Source: Lingula anatina (taxonomy: Eukaryota > Brachiopoda > Lingulata > Lingulida > Lingulidae). Taken from it: 64,000 nt of DNA. Shown piece after piece: positions 1 to 21,700 of this stretch. The notes below the pieces were generated by a model that had not been told where the DNA came from, searched no databases, and saw only the letters and a list, made by a program, of their open reading frames with translations. The position numbers and the translations under genes are program-made. The stretch is from positions 16,696 to 80,695 of the forward strand of contig NW_019773981.1 of the NCBI RefSeq assembly GCF_001039355.2, written 5' to 3'. Position 1 is the stretch's first letter. Each line of letters begins with the position of its first letter.

Positions 1-22
1 TCCAAACGTTAATGTATTAATA

Positions 23-289
23 TTATGTCCTTTGGCAGTGAGGACAGACGTTCACTTGAATGTCATTTTCACAAACCACAGTTGGGACGTTTTCTTTTGA
101 CTTCTCCTTGGTGATTTTTCACCGGGTTGTGCCATAAAAAAGCCATCTATCACCGACTAAAAAAAGCTCATGGCGACCATCCTCAGTCACCACCTTATAA
201 TCGCTTTCTATGATATCGTTCCCTTCCAGCACATCGTCCAAATAATTACCTGTGAAAAAAATCGTCAGCATACAGCGGCGCTTTGACAT
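23..289 (-). other. Unrecognised small ORF, interrupted by one TGA
   Basis: An ORF begins with ATG at 289, after an in-frame upstream TAG, and runs 56 codons to a TGA at 121-119. The same frame then stays open for 29 more codons to a TAA at 25-23. The first part is acidic and protein-like, with the segments GNDIIESDYKVV and GDRWLFYGTTR. The part after the TGA ends in CPHCQRT, a CxxC pair. I do not recognise the family. It could be a decayed exon, part of a mobile element whose rest lies outside the window, or chance. The composition looks more coding-like than the surrounding AT-rich DNA, but that is an impression. No function is assigned. Confidence 0.3.
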
Positions 290-1036
290 TACTGATCTCG
301 AATTCTAACGCGAAATAACGCATATGAAATTTATCTCCAAGCTGAGGAGAGCGACGCAGACGAAGCCTTGAGACCGGAGGCCCCCCGTAGCTAGCTCCGC
401 CCACCGTAACAGACATTGGACAATAGAAAGGCTTGCGTGTAATCTCCTTCTGTTATAACTCCTTGCTCATACCTAGTGTTATACTCAGTCTGGAAATATA
501 ATGATGAACAAGCATGTAGGCTATCAAATCTCAATACTGGGGCCACACGAAAAGAAAAGTTTATTATTATTATTAGGTAAAATGGATGGGTGACAATGAG
601 CTCTAATCCTACATATGTAGGCCTATGACTCATACTATGAGGGGAGCTGATTGTTGGACGTCAGGGGGGAAAACTCCAAGCCGCTAAAATTACAGAGATT
701 AAGCCAGTGATTAAGCAAGCATATCACTGAGTGATCGATTTTAAGTCTTCCCAACAAATTGGCACCGCCACGTGGACAATATGTACAGCCCTTCTACAAA
801 AATTCCCATTTTTTGGTGTCCAGGAGCTGTTGCCTTTCCCCATGTTGAGGTAGACACGCTGCAAATGTTTTAGACATTACTTTTTTACACACAATAATTG
901 TAGTCAAAACATATCTGGTTTGTTTTTGTTTGCAATTTGAAATAGAAATTCGTTTTACTGGAAAAAGAGATAAGATGATTAAATAAAAACTTTTTAGATG
1001 GAGATGTTGGGAAGACGTTTGGTTACCAGAACAGCT
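290..1036. other. Upstream intergenic stretch, no gene seen
   Basis: Between the small minus-strand ORF and the MCM6 promoter I see no exon with splice signals and no RNA gene. Open frames here are short and low-complexity (for example around 541-575, rich in TTA/ATT). Confidence 0.4.
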
Positions 1037-1095
1037 GGCGGGATTTTCTCTTCTAATTTAGGTCAACATAAACCACGTGATCGACTTGGCGCGAA
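1037..1095 (+). promoter_or_regulatory. Two E2F-like sites in the MCM6 promoter
   Basis: TTGGCGCGAA at 1086-1095 closely matches the palindromic E2F consensus, and GGCGGGA at 1037-1043 matches a half-site. They lie about 70 and 120 bases before the MCM6 start codon. MCM2-7 genes are classic E2F/DP targets induced at G1/S in animals, so the placement fits. The transcription start is not visible; no TATA box is seen at a suitable place. Confidence 0.55.
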
Positions 1096-1163
1096 TTGTG
1101 CACGTCAACAAAGCCTGGCTTGATCACAGCTCGAGCACCGCGTAAATTCCGTTAAATATAGCG

Positions 1164-10084
<8,921 letters not shown>

Positions 10085-10860
10085 TGGCCCTCACCACCAG
10101 GATTTGGTGACTGACTTGTTATATTTAAATACTGTATTTTGCTGAGAATTAGTGAATAGATTTGGCTCAGGCAGGAATTTTTTTTTTCTGCCAAGTGCAT
10201 CAAAGGTAAACAACCAACTTTGGCTGAAGAAAAGAAGTTCAACATAAAAAAATCCCAATATTAAATGCCAATTTAGTATTATTTTGACTAAAGAATTTCA
10301 GCTATTTTACCGATTAAGAACTGATACTGGTATGAGCCCTGTTACAGGTTATTTGTATATATGGCAACTTCACGGTTGGTCTGAACTCTAAAAAAAAAAA
10401 AAAAATTTTAAGTCAACTGGAGTAAAACATACCCTCAAATATGTTGATTAGTGCTGCCTCTTCAGTGAAGTGTTTTACTTGGAGCAGTTTTGTCATTTTT
10501 TAATTATTATACGGTGATTTTGTGTAATTTGTAAAATTATGATTTTTATACATATATTTCTGTTGTTTTTGCATAGTGTAAATATTATAACTGGTAATAT
10601 TGAGAAAACCATACAAATTGATTCCTAATAACAAATGGATAATTCTTAGACCATAGCTTTTGGAACAATCTGGAGCAATTGCTTATTTTGCATACATCTG
10701 AGTCTTTAATTATTTATTTGTTTATTATCATTACTTGTAAATACACAAATGTAGCTGTGCTACTTTGTCACCTTTCTAAGTGATTGATAACAGTTTAAGA
10801 GGAAATTGAAATAGCAGTACTTTTGATATGTAAATAAAAGGTTATAAGACGCAGATAAAG
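10085..10860 (+). other. MCM6 3' untranslated region
   Basis: AT-rich, with no ORF. The best polyadenylation signal is AATAAA at 10833-10838, giving a 3' UTR of about 770 bases. An ATTAAA at about 10259 could be an earlier, weaker signal. Confidence 0.5.
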
Positions 10861-11501
10861 TTTAAATCCAAACATTCGTGCATGCACACGTACAAGCTGT
10901 GCTCAAAATAATCCCAACATTTTAAAGGAACACACATACAATATCTAACGTTAACATCAACATTGGCTTTATACTCGCAGTCCCGCCGTATTTTCGACTT
11001 ACTTCGTTATAGATGTGAGGGCGTGCGCCGTACTCAACACGCAAATGGCACTTTCTCCTTCATTGCTTGCGACGTGCTTCTTGGACCACGCAAGTCTCAC
11101 TTGCAAACTCCTTGCGAAGGGAGCAACTTACGCTTGCGGCCTCGCTGTTCGAAGATTATTTGTAGAATCTTTTGGAAATGTTCAATATCTTCCGTACGTG
11201 CTTATTTGGACTCAAACGGGTCGTAAGAGCCCGTGCGACCGGTTGTGACCGAGACTAATGTGTTGTCGTCCAAGATTTTTTTAGGAACTTTGCGGCTTCT
11301 TTTGTACGTTACCGATGTTCAATTTTAAGCAATTAAGATTTGTATGCACCGAGCAATAGCATAAAACCAACATCACCAAGGATTTCCACGTCTCACCAAT
11401 ATCCAAAGCGTTTTTCCATTTGAAAAAAGTATCTCTTATACAGTGTAGGCCGTGCTTCCGACTCGTTGACCAATTTATCAAATCTATATGTGGAACAATA
11501 T
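10861..11501. other. Intergenic, no supported gene
   Basis: The stretch at 10960-11250 is less AT-rich than its surroundings and open in two plus-strand frames at once (about 87 and 77 codons). That suggests composition rather than coding. I see no splice signals or family motif. Confidence 0.4.
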
Positions 11502-11660
11502 CGATGTGAGGTGACAGACTCCCCCATAATAGACAGTCCGGTTCCCATCAATTTGCATAGGTAATCAAGCCCCTCCCTAGATTTTGATCCACTTACGTAG
11601 ACTGACCCTTACCTGTATAACGAAATGGAGGGTTGATTCTCTGTTACCCACACCCTCGGT
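11502..11660 (+). mobile_element. Partial copy of a fold-back repeat (same family as 32137-32370)
   Basis: The stretch beginning GTGACAGACTCCCCC aligns by eye along about 160 bases with the left and central parts of the element at 32137-32370, in the same orientation. Shared segments include a TTTTGATCCACTTA/TTTTGACCCACTTA pair and AAATGGAGGG. The right terminal repeat is missing; a G-rich degenerate array follows instead. Confidence 0.6.
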
Positions 11661-11853
11661 TTCGTGGAAATTGCATAGGGGGAGTAACGGTGCGGGGAGT
11701 AACGGTTCGCGTATAACGGCAATTTTAGAGGGGATTTATCGATGCGGGGATCTATCGGTGTGGGGCCGTATCGATGTGCATAATGAAAAAAATTACTAAG
11801 GGGAAGTATCGGTGCGGGGGAGTAACGGTGTGGGGAAGTATCGGTATGACCCC
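11661..11853 (+). repeat. Degenerate G-rich tandem array
   Basis: About eight imperfect units of the form GGGGAGTAACGGTG or GGGGAAGTATCGGTG, with C/T and A/T swaps and some spacer sequence. It directly follows the truncated fold-back element and may be its internal or terminal repeat. Confidence 0.6.
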
Positions 11854-12288
11854 TTTTAGATCTGTTAATTTACCTGTTCACAAGGTTGAAATAGGGTCAT
11901 TCCATAGAGAAGCGGAGATTTGAGTCGTGTCAATGGGATGCACATTTGTCGAATATTTGCCTAATTACGACTTGACCCAATAGTTTGATGTTTTATACTA
12001 CAGAAGCCTAGCCTCCAATAAGGAAAAAAATCAACGGTAATAAGAAAGTGAAATTAAATAGCTATGTAAATATTTCACAAAATGAGTGCGTCACTGACTT
12101 GAGCTAAGTATTCACTGTTGCACGACCCTATATATATATGAGACTCTTTAGAGTGTGTACTTTCTTAGCACGCCCAGCACAATGGCCCCATTCCTATACA
12201 CACCGTTGGTCTATGTAGATTGATGTAACTCTGTGAGTGCAATCAGCTTAACTGAAAGACATGCCTCCTCCTAGCGTTGAGTTGGAAA

Positions 12289-12483
12289 TAAGAGGGCATT
12301 TCCAGAGAAACTAGGGTTTCACGCTAAATTGCAGTCATTCGACCGCGCACGCAAGTTTATTAGCCTACCCCCTTACAGCTTGTAGCAGGCTGGTAGGACA
12401 TTTAAGCCGGATTATCTGACAGTTATCTAGTGAGACTCCCCACGTGGATAGATCTATCTAAAATCTATGGGAATGCGCCCTTA
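12289..12483 (+). mobile_element. MITE-like element (same family as 38799-39016)
   Basis: It starts near AAGAGGGCATTTCC and ends CTATGGGAATGCGCCCTTA, an imperfect inverted repeat. The body (TCACGCTAAATTGCAGTC, CCCCCTTACAGCTT, ATCTAGTGAG) is shared with the copy at 38799-39016. No protein is encoded, so it would be non-autonomous. Confidence 0.65.
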
Positions 12484-15091
12484 GGGAAGAGAAGACGTGT
12501 TATCAAGTTCAGCTGACTGTACTCAGTTAAAGTCCCCGCGGAGTTGTCCAGAGCGATCTACGAGGACCTATATGATGTTTTTGAGAAATAGAATCTCTCA
12601 GTCCTTTCAATAATTTATAGAACAAAGCACCTGTAATGTTTTTGTGCGTGTATATCAGTGTGCGTGCTCTGCGTAACCAAGTAGGTCTATGCTTATTTTA
12701 TTCAGTTTTATCACACATAGCTGGAAAGATAAAACGCAACGCCTACATTTTGTTAAGGTTTATTGCTCACATTGAGACATTTGATACCAAACGATTTATA
12801 CCATAGCAATATTTGTAAAAAAAAAAAAAAAAAAAAAGAACCCAAGAAACGGTGAATCATGTACATCAACTTAATTTTTCATCAACAAAACGTCAAATGC
12901 GTCATAAACTACAGAAAGAGATTAAAGAGAATTAATAACTGAAAGAATCGTGTATAAAATATAACCAAAGATGAATTTTGCGAATTAAATTCATTTCTAA
13001 TTTCTGCGTCTATTTCCTTTTTCCTTTTTTTTATCATTTTTAACAGGTAAGGCAAGTACAGCAGGTATAGCAACGAATATATTTGCTTACAGAACAAAAC
13101 GTGTACTTGAACTAATTTTTACTTTTCTTTTTAAACAACCAAATGACGTGACTCCAAATTAAATAGGTTCTATACCTGGCCTTATTCACAGATAACAAAA
13201 TTGATCAAATAACGGCAAACCAGTTACCTAATGCTCTTACTCATTTTTATGCAGATTATATTATATACTTCTGTAATATATACATTATAACACACGCATG
13301 GATACATGTATATACATATACAGCCTGTTCAAACAGTACACGTTTTATAGAACATTTCAAAGCATTAATACATATTTTAAAATCTGAATATTTTTCCTGA
13401 ATACATTTTAACAGGGAGGTCATTACAAGAGTAAATCACTGTGATAAAATGCACCTGGTCCATATTTCGTTCAAATACACTGATTCGAAATTGTTCTTGA
13501 ATAGCCTAATATTATTTTCTTTGTGACTTTGTATATACTTTAAATGACCAATAAAAAGTTTTGTTTATTGGGTCCTAGATTCAATATCAAAATAGAAATA
13601 TACGTTAAATAATACGTCTTTTAGCCATAAAACGATTTCATACTTTTAGGGGCCCTGATTATCTTAAAGAAAGGTTTGAACAAACTAATAACATTCAGTT
13701 TATCGTCAAAAAGCAATAATATGTTTGTAAAGAAAATCGTTATACCTCTTCAACCCTGAGAACACATCCTATAGGCCTACTATTAGACGACATAAGGTAA
13801 CAAACAAACAAAAAAAAAGATAAACACTTGATCAAAATTTGCTTAAACGACTCTAGAAAGTAGAACAGTTGTATAGAAGTACTCTGATTAGGGGAAATAT
13901 AAATCAGGATTACTAGAATTATGAGTCTTCTGTGATGCATGAATATGCCACTCGCGTCTTCTCACGCGAGAGTTCAACACCATCAGTGAACCAAGTGTCG
14001 CGTTAAAGGACGTGATGAATAATAATTTAAAGCGTCATGTATAAAATGTTTCATCANGCACACACTAAGAACGTGGAATATCATATTCAAAGGAATGCTA
14101 CAGGTGTTAAAATGAGATTCGAAATGATTTCAAGCTAATAAACACCAAGGCTGATAATGTACTAGAAGTTTCCCGACTAGGCCTGTTGAATCATCTAAAC
14201 ATCATCATAACAATCTCGAAGAATTCCACTGGTTTAAAATTTTCAAATTTATGTTATTAAAATAGATTAGCAATTAGTATTTTTTTTTCTGTTATCAAAA
14301 CTTGATGAACTTGAGAATATTTTCCATAATTTTAGTCGTCTCGAAACAGAATTTGAAATATTTCAAACTGACCGAAACGTTTCTAATTTTAATGTTAGAT
14401 ATAGCAGGAGCTATATCCAAATTGATACTTATATTTACATCTGTGGGGCAATTTCAGAAGCCTACCTGTGAATGAAACCGAACATCTGATACAGAATTCT
14501 ACAAATGTACACTGAATTTAGTTTTTCTATACTATACACGAAAATCCCATGTTCTGATCAACATGTTAACCCATGTGTAATAAATAGTGTTCCCTGACTT
14601 GTTTAAAATTAAATATTTATAGGCCTAATGGAGATACAATATTATAATACCTTGCATTGTGCCTGGCGTTTTATCAAGAACGGAATTCTTAATTTCTACA
14701 ATATTGGGTGGCCCTCACAAACAAGCTTAATGTAAACCATAAGTTTCTTCAAAACAACGACTAAGATCGGAGTTGTTTGCACTTCGGTTTCTGGGGTCTA
14801 TCTAGTAACCTTCTTCGTGAAATAATAAGATTTGAAAGACACGAACTAATTCTGATCTTAGCTGTTGTTTTAAAAAAACCGATTATAGTAACTGATGGTA
14901 TTCTTAATTGGTGTTCAACCACCTTTTTCAGCGACAGCAGCCAGTTTCATAGCGATGGTCAGACATAGAAACAGGAATGTGAGAAAAATATATACAAAGA
15001 TCACATTACACACTTTATACAGTTACGTAAGTGGCATTACCAACACGCGATATATTCTCTCTTAATTTTTTTAATTAGATCAAAAGTTGTC

Positions 15092-15093
<2 letters not shown>
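12484..15093. other. Intergenic between MCM6 and GAD, no gene seen
   Basis: AT-rich DNA with a poly-A tract at about 12817-12838 and one N at 14057. No exon with supporting splice sites or family motif was found on either strand. Confidence 0.45.

Positions 15094-15129
<36 letters not shown>
15094..15129. repeat. (GA)n microsatellite
   Basis: A pure GA tract about 120 bases downstream of the GAD stop codon, within the probable 3' UTR or the region just beyond it. Confidence 0.95.
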
Positions 15130-15134
<5 letters not shown>

Positions 15135-15248
15135 TAATGCAATTAAGCGGACCAGAGTTCTAATTGCCAAGGATTAAAAAAACCTAGCGTCCATTTTGCA
15201 ATCCATAGAACTAAATATGTCAAAAACATACTTAGGTTAGGATCAGTC

Positions 15249-17931
15249 TTAAATTTCGGAAGAAGCTTCTTCGCCAAGACGTTCTATTTCGTCCAGCAGG
15301 AAATCTATATCGGACTTGGTGGAGGCGTTGTTGGAGATTATCATGCGGAAGAAGTTGGGTTGATTCCCGTGAGGTTGGTAGCCAATCATAGTAGTTCCCG
15401 CCTCCATCATCAGACCCTTTACACGTGGAGCCACCTATAGACGAAACGGTGAATTGTCACTGTGAATACCTGATTTTACAGCTTCAGAATTTAAATCTAA
15501 AATTTTCTTTTTTTGAACAGAAACGCACAAGTAGATAATCGTACCACAAATTGATAAAAACCTTAAAGGGATAATAACTCTTCGTTTTGGCCAAAAAATG
15601 AATTTTCCTAGAGTGAACAACAATTTTCCCATACTTACCAATGGTTAATGAATCCATTTTTACATTCAAAGTTAGTCCCTGTTTTTTTTTTCTAAAAAGT
15701 TAGGTTTTTTGTTAAAATCTCTTAAGAGATTATATCAGAGTACAGCTATCAATGGAGGTCACGTGATCTGAAGACAAGCTCAGATATCAGAATAATATCT
15801 ATAACTGCCGTTTTTGTGGTAAAACAAAATATATTATATTTCTATGAGTTGTTCACAATGTTTTTATTGTGAAATATAGATATCGCACGAAGAGTTATTA
15901 TCCCTTTAATTGCGCACTGAGTAAACAAGATTGACTTGAAGACTCAATTATAACCCAACCCATTTTTTAACGAACCACCTGTGTCTGTAATATTTCTCCC
16001 GTTACTGAAATTCTATCCTACCAGGTTAAGTTTGTAGTCTCTGTCTGGCCCGGGGGCCATCTTTCTCATGCACCTGGGCACATACCAGAAGCAGATGTTC
16101 GTACACTCAGGCTGTAAGAAAAATTAGGCATTGCTACAAATTTTACAGAGAGAGAGAGAGGAGGAGGAAAGGGAGGCATGACTGACGGAAACATGACTGA
16201 AAAGCTGCACGGCTGAGAGCACAAGTAGAACTGTAAACATTTACTGTTAAATAATTGAAGTTATGATCTTTATTTTGCTCATATTACTTACCTCTTCTAG
16301 AACCATTTCAAAGCCTTCTCTTGCGGCAAGCCTATCAAGCATGTATCTAAAAAGAAAAGCAAGGTAATGAGCTTACAGCGAATCAGACAAGAAAAACAAA
16401 AACAATTCCTGCAAACGAGATCTTGAGACTTATTTGCAAAACTACTTCTTGACATGATCTCCAAGTAATTTTGAGACAGTCACGTGTGCGTCACTTACAA
16501 TGCAAGCGTGAGGTTGTGCAATTTCCTTTTAGTCTTGGAAATATGTAAATATTACTTTTAAAATATTTCAACCTGAATAACAGCGTTTGCTTTCCCTTCA
16601 ATACTAGGAATAAGAAAACCAATGATCAATTTACACATTCATGAAGTTAAGTTTAACTGCCATTATGATTAAGAATGAAATCGAAATATTCCACAATGAA
16701 ATAAACACTAACCTTTTCAGATCAAACAACCTGTTAATGTGACTTTCAAGACCAGCGTCTCCCTGCAACGAAAAAGCTTTTATTGAATTATGTATTTTTT
16801 CAACAATGGTTGATATATAACTTAAATCCCATCGAAAATGTGGATCTAGTTCCGTTATAAAATGGGACATAAATTCCGTAGACACTATGTACCTTTATTT
16901 GAAAATAAGCCCCAAAATAGGCGAAAAAAGTGTTCCATTAACAAAATCATAACAACTGCGAATAATTAAGGCAGCAAATCAAATTAAAAAGTCTGAGAAA
17001 ATACAGCAAGAGAAGTAACATGACGGCAAAAATACTTTGGAATAATGTGATGACGGAATCTAGCACGCCTTGATCAGAACGAAACGAAATGATCAAATTT
17101 CCAGTATGAAAGACCTGCATTCTGAGTCATAAAGTAAATCATTGCTCAGCATGTTCTGCAATAAATTTCTGAACCTTGTAAAACAAGAGAATAACACGTC
17201 CACAAGAATGATGCGATCGACAAAAACAAACAAACAAAAATCTATGACGTTCATACATGAGTCTTATTCATGTATAACCCATGTATGTAAACCCGTCGAA
17301 GAAGACTCCACATTTGTCATACCTTCGCTCTCCACATGAGCCAGAACTTGAAGATGTCGTTGTGCCGTCCACATTGGATCGCCTTGTCACCTGTGTCATA
17401 GCTGACGTCATAGTTCTTGTCCTGCTGAAACAGGTAGTCCGCGCACATGGAGTTACAGTGTGCCAGAAGATCCTGCAAAGATATGAAAAAAGTTTAAAAT
17501 TTTGCTTTCGTTTTTATTCTCTTGAAACTGTTCGCTCATAACATGTCAAATTACTAAAACTGTGTAATTATTTTCTTTGTAAATAAATTCCAAAGGGAAA
17601 ATAAAAGTATTATTTCGATTCTGAGGTGAACGCTTTCACTTTCGATAAAATGCCCTATTACTTGTCTGAGTAGAGATGATTCATTTTTCCTGATATGTCA
17701 CTCATTATAGCAATAAATTCAAAGTCATTTAAAGAATTAAAATCAAATAATAAAAAGAACCAACCTTGTGTTTTAACAGAATTGCCGAGCACTGCAGAGT
17801 AACGCCCAACATCTTATGTGGGTTCCATGTCACAGAATCGGCTCTGGGAAATACATAGAATTATGTTTATGGCAATGACAAAAAACACAGTGATTAATTG
17901 GCAAAGACAAATTAGTTGGCAAAGACAAATC

Positions 17932-17988
<57 letters not shown>

Positions 17989-18749
17989 TTCCAAAGATAC
18001 ATGTATCATGAAGAGATAGAGGGGAAGACAAGCAAAGCCTTCCATTATTGATTTCTTGGATGCGCCCGGTATGATCCAGAACACATGCTTACCTGTGGAT
18101 CCCCTTCACCAGATGTTTGTGTTTGCTAGACACCAATACACCACCGCCCCATGCGCACTGAAACATAACACAAAAGTACAGTAATAGTATTCAAACTTCA
18201 CTTAAAGAAAACGGCATTTGACACACCTGGCTTCAGCACATTGGAGCGCAGGGTATTCAGGAAACCTGAGAATATGCGTCTAAGCACATGGCATTTTTAA
18301 AATTAAAATTAATATTACCTGCCTCAGTAAAACACTTCTCGTCCCTATTTTAAACACTTGAATGGACATGTATGAAATGCCTATTCTTCCATCTCCTCAG
18401 GTACTAATAGCTAATGGCCAGTTAGTCTTGCTGTATTAAACAGATATCTTCACCCATTGTCTTTTAGTGAAAAATTAAGAAAAGCAAGACGCAAAAAACC
18501 TACATCAACGTGAAGCCAAATGTTATGTTTTTCACAGACATCGGCGATTTCATCAATGGGGTCGTAAGCACCATAGACAGTAGTGCCGCCGGTAGCGTTC
18601 ACGAAGAACGGGACAGCACCGTCAATTTTGGCGGCCACTATGGCTTTCTCGAGTTCTGCAGGGATCATTTTCCCTCTGAAACAAAACATTACTCATCATT
18701 ATCATCATCCTGTCTCATTTATCTCAGAAAGCTTTTATGTGCTGTCCAT

Positions 18750-18789
<40 letters not shown>

Positions 18790-21700
18790 GTGTGTGTGTG
18801 TGTGTGTGTGCGCGTGTGTGTGTGTTTGTATATGGAGGGGCAAGCGCGCAACGGACCTTTTATCTGTTTTGATGGCCATCACGTTGTCTGTGCCTATTCC
18901 AAGTACGGCTCCAGCACTTTTGAACGAAAAATGACTCTGGAATAGAAAAACACAAAATGAATTTGGAATAACAAGAACAAGTGCGGAGCAATATTCATAG
19001 GAATAGGAAAAAGATAAGTCCAATGTTTTAAAGATAAAAGGAAGAGATAATCGGCATTGAAATAGCAAGGATACGGCAACACAAACCATAGTTTATTATT
19101 AACCGCCATACTAAGTGCTGAGTGACCGATACCAGCAATTCAATTTTTAAATCATTTAAAAATGATTAATACATCAATATCAATAAGCTCTCCTTCACCA
19201 AATATAATTTGTTTCAAGTACACCGTAACACGTAATCATTAATTTTCACTTACGTCCTCCGATGTAAACATCACCATACGAGGAAGCCCGTTCAAGCCCT
19301 TGGATTTAACATCAGGGTTGGCACGAAATCTGGCCACCAGAACACCGTACAAATTGGATATAGCACCACCTGGCGAGGAAAAATACTGTATTGAATATAA
19401 TGGTTTTACTGGTTTGTTCGCTCCTTCCAAATTTGAGGAAAAAATACATCGACTATAAGATAGTTATTGTCTTTTTTCTAGTACGTTTACGTGGTTTTCA
19501 GACATTCCAACATCAACTCTAGGAAGGCCAAATGATAGATAGAATGGAATGATAAAATAAATTAACAGATTTAAGGAACAGAACTTCCCGTCCTTTGGCT
19601 GGGCGGATAAAAGGATAGACAGAAAGACTAACAAAGTGACACAGTACAGTCAGACAGGTGGGCCTACGCCCGAGCCTACCACACTGGTTGGTGGGTCCTT
19701 TATCAAGAGAAGGATACACAGACGACCGCAGAGTGTCGGACGGATACATTGTTAGACTGGGATGAAAAATGTCTTTCACGCAAACGGCGATACAAACTAG
19801 ACTCGGATACAAGTATGTAGTAATTTTGTCTACCTGGTGCAAAGATGCCATCGCCGTCTTCCCAGCCGATCACTTGGCGCATGCGCTGCAGCACCATGTC
19901 TTCCATCAGAGTGAAAACAGGGGCGATTTCATAGGTGAACCTTTACGAACAGAACAAAATTCCTTTTATTAGTATTCCCATTTAAAAGAAAAATGTTGTG
20001 AGTCTTATACTCGATATTTTTAAATATTAAAATAACATGTGTTCTTTTAAGAGGTTTTGAGCAAATTCCGAGTCAATCATTGGTGACATTACCGATGGAA
20101 GATTTCCATCACGTCCTTAAGACCGGGTTTTGCCCCAGGGCCCGGTATACTGTACTTGTATACTGGGTCCTAGGTAACAGTCATAGAAAGGACCACCCTG
20201 GGGTTTAAACGCGAGGGGTAACACCCCTCTACCCAGCATACTAACTTACATGTTGGTATTAGCAGTGGCGGTAAGCCATTCTCCAGCTAGAGCGATGACG
20301 TCAAGTCCACTGGATATTTGATTGAAGAATCGAGGGTGACCTGAGAAAATATGTAATTATAGCTATATGATAGGTATTTCTTTCATAGAAAAAGATACAT
20401 GATTGCTAAATCTTGTCTAAGACTGGCCAGTTTGAATCGGAAGTGATGTCGGTGCGACGGCCTCATGGAAAGCACAGAAAGGACGCAAAAGGAAGGCTTA
20501 GAGGTAATATAAACAACTCGTAGGCGTATTTTGACAGGTTTTATCGGATACCAGATGTTTCTTTCCCATTTTCATGGCATCTATTGCAATGGAGTTGTTC
20601 AGCGTATGACTCAATGTATTCTAGGAGTGCGATGCAACTTATTATGCATAATAAATAAACTTCAAAAAATTCTTATTATATGCACAAACACACAAACAAA
20701 AGACGCACAGAGAGAGGGCGCGAGGTAAGAAATAACTTTCCTCTGTTGGTAAGTTTGGCACACGAACTCAAACAATACTATAACATATTAAATGGATACC
20801 TGATGTATTTTAATCTAGCTGTTATTCCGTTGGTGGTCGAATCGTTCACGTTTACATATCATACTGTACTGACAACAAAATGTCAAAAAACTTATAATAC
20901 GATAACCACATGTACTTTACTTCACCAATTAAGGCGATTGTATGTTGTATGTGGATCACAAACATCACTCCAAATTTAAAAGCGTTATTGATCAAGTAAA
21001 ATCCCTTACAATCAGCATGGATAATTTCTCATTAGGCAAAAACAAATACATTATTAGCGCATGTTACTTCAGTAGTATTGTATTTAATAATTAGACTGGT
21101 AATTAGATATATCTGTATGTAAGAGGATTACGCTCATGAGGGATGGTCGATATAATAAGGTATTGACACTCTACTGGCTGTCTTAATGTCACACTCAGAT
21201 TATGAAAAGATGAATTATAAATGAGGATAGTTATACACTTAATTTGCCAGCGTTTGGTTTGCTATCATCAAAGCGAATTCCATAAATAAATGTTTCTAAA
21301 CTATTTGATTTTATTCCAAATAAATATGTTTTTTACAGATTACGAGATCCACTTAGGGCAAGGCCTTATAGAGAAAACAATTAACATATTTTTGTTGTTT
21401 ATTCATAATTAATCGATCGATCTTTGTATTTATCAATTTATTAAGTATTAAGTATATTCATTACGATGGAAAGAACAGCATCATAAGCCTACATGTCCAT
21501 ACCTGTTTTGACGCAATATTTCAGCGTTTCTTTACAATCGCTGAGAATCTGTTCCAAATCTCTGGCAGTTTCTGGGAGTTCTAGGCAATGGCCCATCTCC
21601 TCCTTTAGTTGGTGTGGGTGGTGGAAATCCAACACCTACAAAACATTAAGAATGACAGTAACTCGAGGAAAAAACAAGGCGCATTTATTTTGGTATCTTC

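Noticed and set aside
10963-11248. Two overlapping plus-strand open frames downstream of MCM6
   Set aside because: No family motif or splice context. Simultaneous openness in two frames fits a less AT-rich patch rather than a gene.
17818-18084. Open frames across the (AT)n tract
   Set aside because: Tyr-Ile repeats come from the microsatellite within a GAD intron.
18510-19089. Plus-strand open frames over GAD exons 7 and 8
   Set aside because: These are shadows of the minus-strand GAD exons and of the CT/GT microsatellite.
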